From: Deltaproteobacteria bacterium GWA2_55_10
Lineage (GTDB): Bacteria; Desulfobacterota; GWC2-55-46
Direction: 5' to 3'
DNA: 6,077 bases
Assembly (NCBI GenBank): GCA_001797415.1
Contig: MGPL01000029.1
Coordinates: forward strand, 17,229-23,305
Position 1 is the first letter of the stretch; each line of letters opens with the position of its first letter. The notes beneath the pieces are model-generated. The model was not told the origin of the DNA and made no database searches. It saw nothing but the letters and a program-made list of their open reading frames with translations. The translations under genes were made by a program, and so were the position numbers. This document shows positions 4,695 through 6,077 of this stretch, piece after piece.

Positions 4695-5781
4695 GATTTT
4701 AATCCTGTTAGTATTCGTCCTTTTGACCGCAACCGAATCGGGCGCGGCGAGGATAAAGGACATCGCCTTCATAGAGGGCGTCAGGCCCAACCAGCTCGTT
4801 GGCTGGGGGCTCGTGGTCGGCTTGAACGGCACCGGAGACAAGTCCAGCGCCGTCTATACCACCCAGTCGATCGCCAACATGCTCAACAAGATGGGGCTCA
4901 AGTTCGACCCGAACTCCATCAAGGTAAAGAATACCGCAGCCGTTCTCGTAACGGCGGAGCTTCAGGCCTTCTCAAAGCCCGGCGCTGAGATAGATGTCGT
5001 TGTCTCATCTCTCGGAGACGCCACAAGCCTGCAGGGAGGCACGCTCATAGCGACCCCTCTGAGGGGACATGACGGAAATGTATATGCCGTTGCCCAGGGG
5101 CCGCTCGCGCTTGCGGGCTTCACCGCCGGAAGCGATACGGCAAGGGTGACGAAGAACCACCAGACCGCCGCCAAGATACCAGGAGGCGCGATAATCGAAA
5201 AAGAGGTGCCCCTCGATCTTGCCAACAAACAGGAGCTCTACCTTTCTTTGAGGAACCCTGATTTTACGACGGCCGAGAGGGTAGCAAGGGCCGTAAACGA
5301 CTATCTCGGCATACGCGGAGTGGCCTCTGCAGTCGACCCCGGCAAGATAAAGCTCACGGTGCCACGGCAGTTCAGCAACCCTGTCGTCTTCATATCGAAG
5401 GTCGAGGGCATCGAAGTAGCCCCGGACTCAGTCACGAAAGTCATCGTTAACGAGAGGACCGGGACCGTCGTAATGGGCGAGAACGTAAAGATATCGACCG
5501 TCGCCGTTTCACACGGGGACATATCGATAGAGATAAAGACGCAGTACGCCATATCCCAGCCCCCGGCCTTTTCAAAGAAGGGCGAGACGGTCGTCGTGCC
5601 GTACGACAACCTTGAGGTCGAGGAGCAGAAGTCCCGCCTCATCGTCCTTCCCGAGAGCGTAACGCTCGGGGACGTTGTGAGGGCTCTGAACCTCATAGGC
5701 GTGACGCCCCGCGACCTCGTGGCCATACTCCAGGCCATAAAGGCGGCGGGCGCGCTGCAGGCAGAGCTTGAAGTGATCTGA
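4678..5781 (+). CDS. flgI: Flagellar P-ring protein FlgI
   Basis: A 367-aa secreted protein, the usual FlgI size. FlgI forms the P ring around the distal rod in the peptidoglycan layer and needs FlgA for assembly. A Sec signal peptide covers residues 1-24 (hydrophobic core about 5-17, cleavage likely after GAA, giving mature RIKDIAFIEG). Signatures are VRPNQLVGWGLVVGLNGTGD (35-54), IDVVVSSLGDATSLQGGTL (105-123), a TPLRGHDGNVYAVAQGPL stretch (126-143), VIVNERTGTVVMGENVKI (about 255-272) and the C-terminal VRALNLIGVTPRDLVAILQA helix region. The reading frame contains no cysteine, unlike enteric FlgI, whose folding depends on a disulfide. The start is supported by AGGAGG inside flgH and by the position of the signal peptide. 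The 17-bp overlap with flgH and the 19-bp gap to the next gene place it in the same operon. Confidence 0.98.
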   Translation: MSGLFRILILLVFVLLTATESGAARIKDIAFIEGVRPNQLVGWGLVVGLNGTGDKSSAVYTTQSIANMLNKMGLKFDPNSIKVKNTAAVLVTAELQAFSKPGAEIDVVVSSLGDATSLQGGTLIATPLRGHDGNVYAVAQGPLALAGFTAGSDTARVTKNHQTAAKIPGGAIIEKEVPLDLANKQELYLSLRNPDFTTAERVARAVNDYLGIRGVASAVDPGKIKLTVPRQFSNPVVFISKVEGIEVAPDSVTKVIVNERTGTVVMGENVKISTVAVSHGDISIEIKTQYAISQPPAFSKKGETVVVPYDNLEVEEQKSRLIVLPESVTLGDVVRALNLIGVTPRDLVAILQAIKAAGALQAELEVI

Positions 5782-5800
5782 TGAAAAAAAGGAGCAGGTT

Positions 5801-6013
5801 ATGGGCGCAAAAGGATTGACTGACGAGCTGGCGATCCAGAAATCAATCGAGATACCCAAGGAATGCAAGCGCTACATCTCTCACCACGTGAGGAACGGGC
5901 TTGTATCCATAATGGGCGCGGCCATGAGGATAAAAGAGGAGCCGGGCGCGCTCGACGAGCTCGAGTGCTGCATAAGGCATATAGCCCACGACCTCGAGAA
6001 GGTCGGGCTTTAA
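5801..6013 (+). CDS. Small protein resembling a histidine-kinase H-box hairpin
   Basis: A 70-aa protein of unknown function between flgI and the flgJ-like start. AAAGGAG (5788-5794) precedes the ATG at a normal distance. Codon use (AGG for Arg, ATA for Ile) matches the neighbours, and the gene is spaced 19 bp and 7 bp from them, so it is very likely real. Residues 26-40 read ISHHVRNGLVSIMGA, which resembles the H-box of sensor kinases (H-E-[IL]-R-N-P-L-x-x-I-x-G) with His29 at the phospho-acceptor place. The rest fits a second helix (about 49-68, LDELECCIRHIAHDLEKVG), so the whole could fold as a two-helix DHp-type hairpin. There is no ATP-binding domain, sensor domain, membrane segment or signal peptide, so it would be cytoplasmic and not a kinase. 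It could be a phosphotransfer or dimer-partner protein, or only a look-alike. I do not recognise a named family. Confidence 0.8.
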   Translation: MGAKGLTDELAIQKSIEIPKECKRYISHHVRNGLVSIMGAAMRIKEEPGALDELECCIRHIAHDLEKVGL

Positions 6014-6020
6014 GGAATCC

Positions 6021-6077
6021 ATGAATCCAATAAGTGCGGCAAATATGACCGGGGCGGGCGGACTTGAGTCCCTGACG
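6021..6077 (+). CDS. flgJ: Start of a probable FlgJ-type rod-binding protein (partial)
   Basis: The first 19 codons (MNPISAANMTGAGGLESLT) are present and run open to the window end. AAGGA (6012-6016) overlaps the preceding stop and gives a good ribosome site. No conserved motif lies in this piece. The FlgJ call is inferred from gene order, since a rod-binding protein (rod cap, sometimes fused to a peptidoglycan hydrolase) normally follows flgI, and from the short polar N-terminus without a signal peptide. Confidence 0.55.
   Translation, partial: MNPISAANMTGAGGLESLT

Noticed and set aside
5781..5819. Short ATG frame (12 codons) overlapping the flgI stop as TGATGA
   Set aside because: It has no conserved content and runs into the start of the 70-aa gene, whose AAAGGAG site lies within it. 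It is best seen as part of the leader.

Overview
The window is part of a flagellar and motility locus of a Gram-negative, dual-membrane bacterium. The outer-membrane L-ring lipoprotein FlgH, the periplasmic P-ring protein FlgI and the P-ring chaperone FlgA are all encoded here, and these occur only where a flagellum crosses an outer membrane. All genes read on the + strand. The gene order (flgF, flgG, flgA, flgH, flgI, small ORF, flgJ-like start), the -24/-12 (sigma-54) promoters and the neighbouring HDOD and chemoreceptor genes suggest a deltaproteobacterial lineage (Desulfobacterota, Geobacter-like or a relative). Codon use is GC-rich but favours AGG for Arg and ATA for Ile. The taxonomic call is an inference and is not decisive.

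Region 1 (1-1116) holds the C-terminal end of a methyl-accepting chemotaxis protein and a complete HDOD-domain protein, closed by a strong intrinsic terminator at about 1094-1116. This appears to be a separate signalling unit.

Region 2 (1117-1794) starts with a sigma-54 promoter (GG 1169-1170, GC 1181-1182). It drives a 138-aa protein with one membrane helix, a coiled coil and a C-terminal DUF2802/DUF6115-like helical module. A second, closer-to-consensus sigma-54 promoter (GG 1749-1750, GC 1761-1762) follows immediately upstream of flgF, behind an AT-rich stretch with inverted and direct repeats.

Region 3 (1795-6077) is a tightly packed operon for the outer part of the flagellar basal body: FlgF (proximal rod), FlgG (distal rod), FlgA (P-ring assembly chaperone), FlgH (L ring) and FlgI (P ring). 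FlgH and FlgI overlap by 17 bp. A 70-aa protein of unknown function follows; it looks like a free-standing histidine-kinase H-box hairpin. The last 57 bases are the start of another gene, most likely the FlgJ-type rod-binding protein. Together these genes build the rod and the bushing through which it passes the peptidoglycan and outer membrane.

No RNA genes, CRISPR arrays, insertion sequences or other mobile elements were seen. No gene-free stretch exceeds 300 bases. The items most worth a second look are the 70-aa H-box-like protein inside the ring/rod operon and the pair of sigma-54 promoters that places the DUF2802-like membrane protein under flagellar control.
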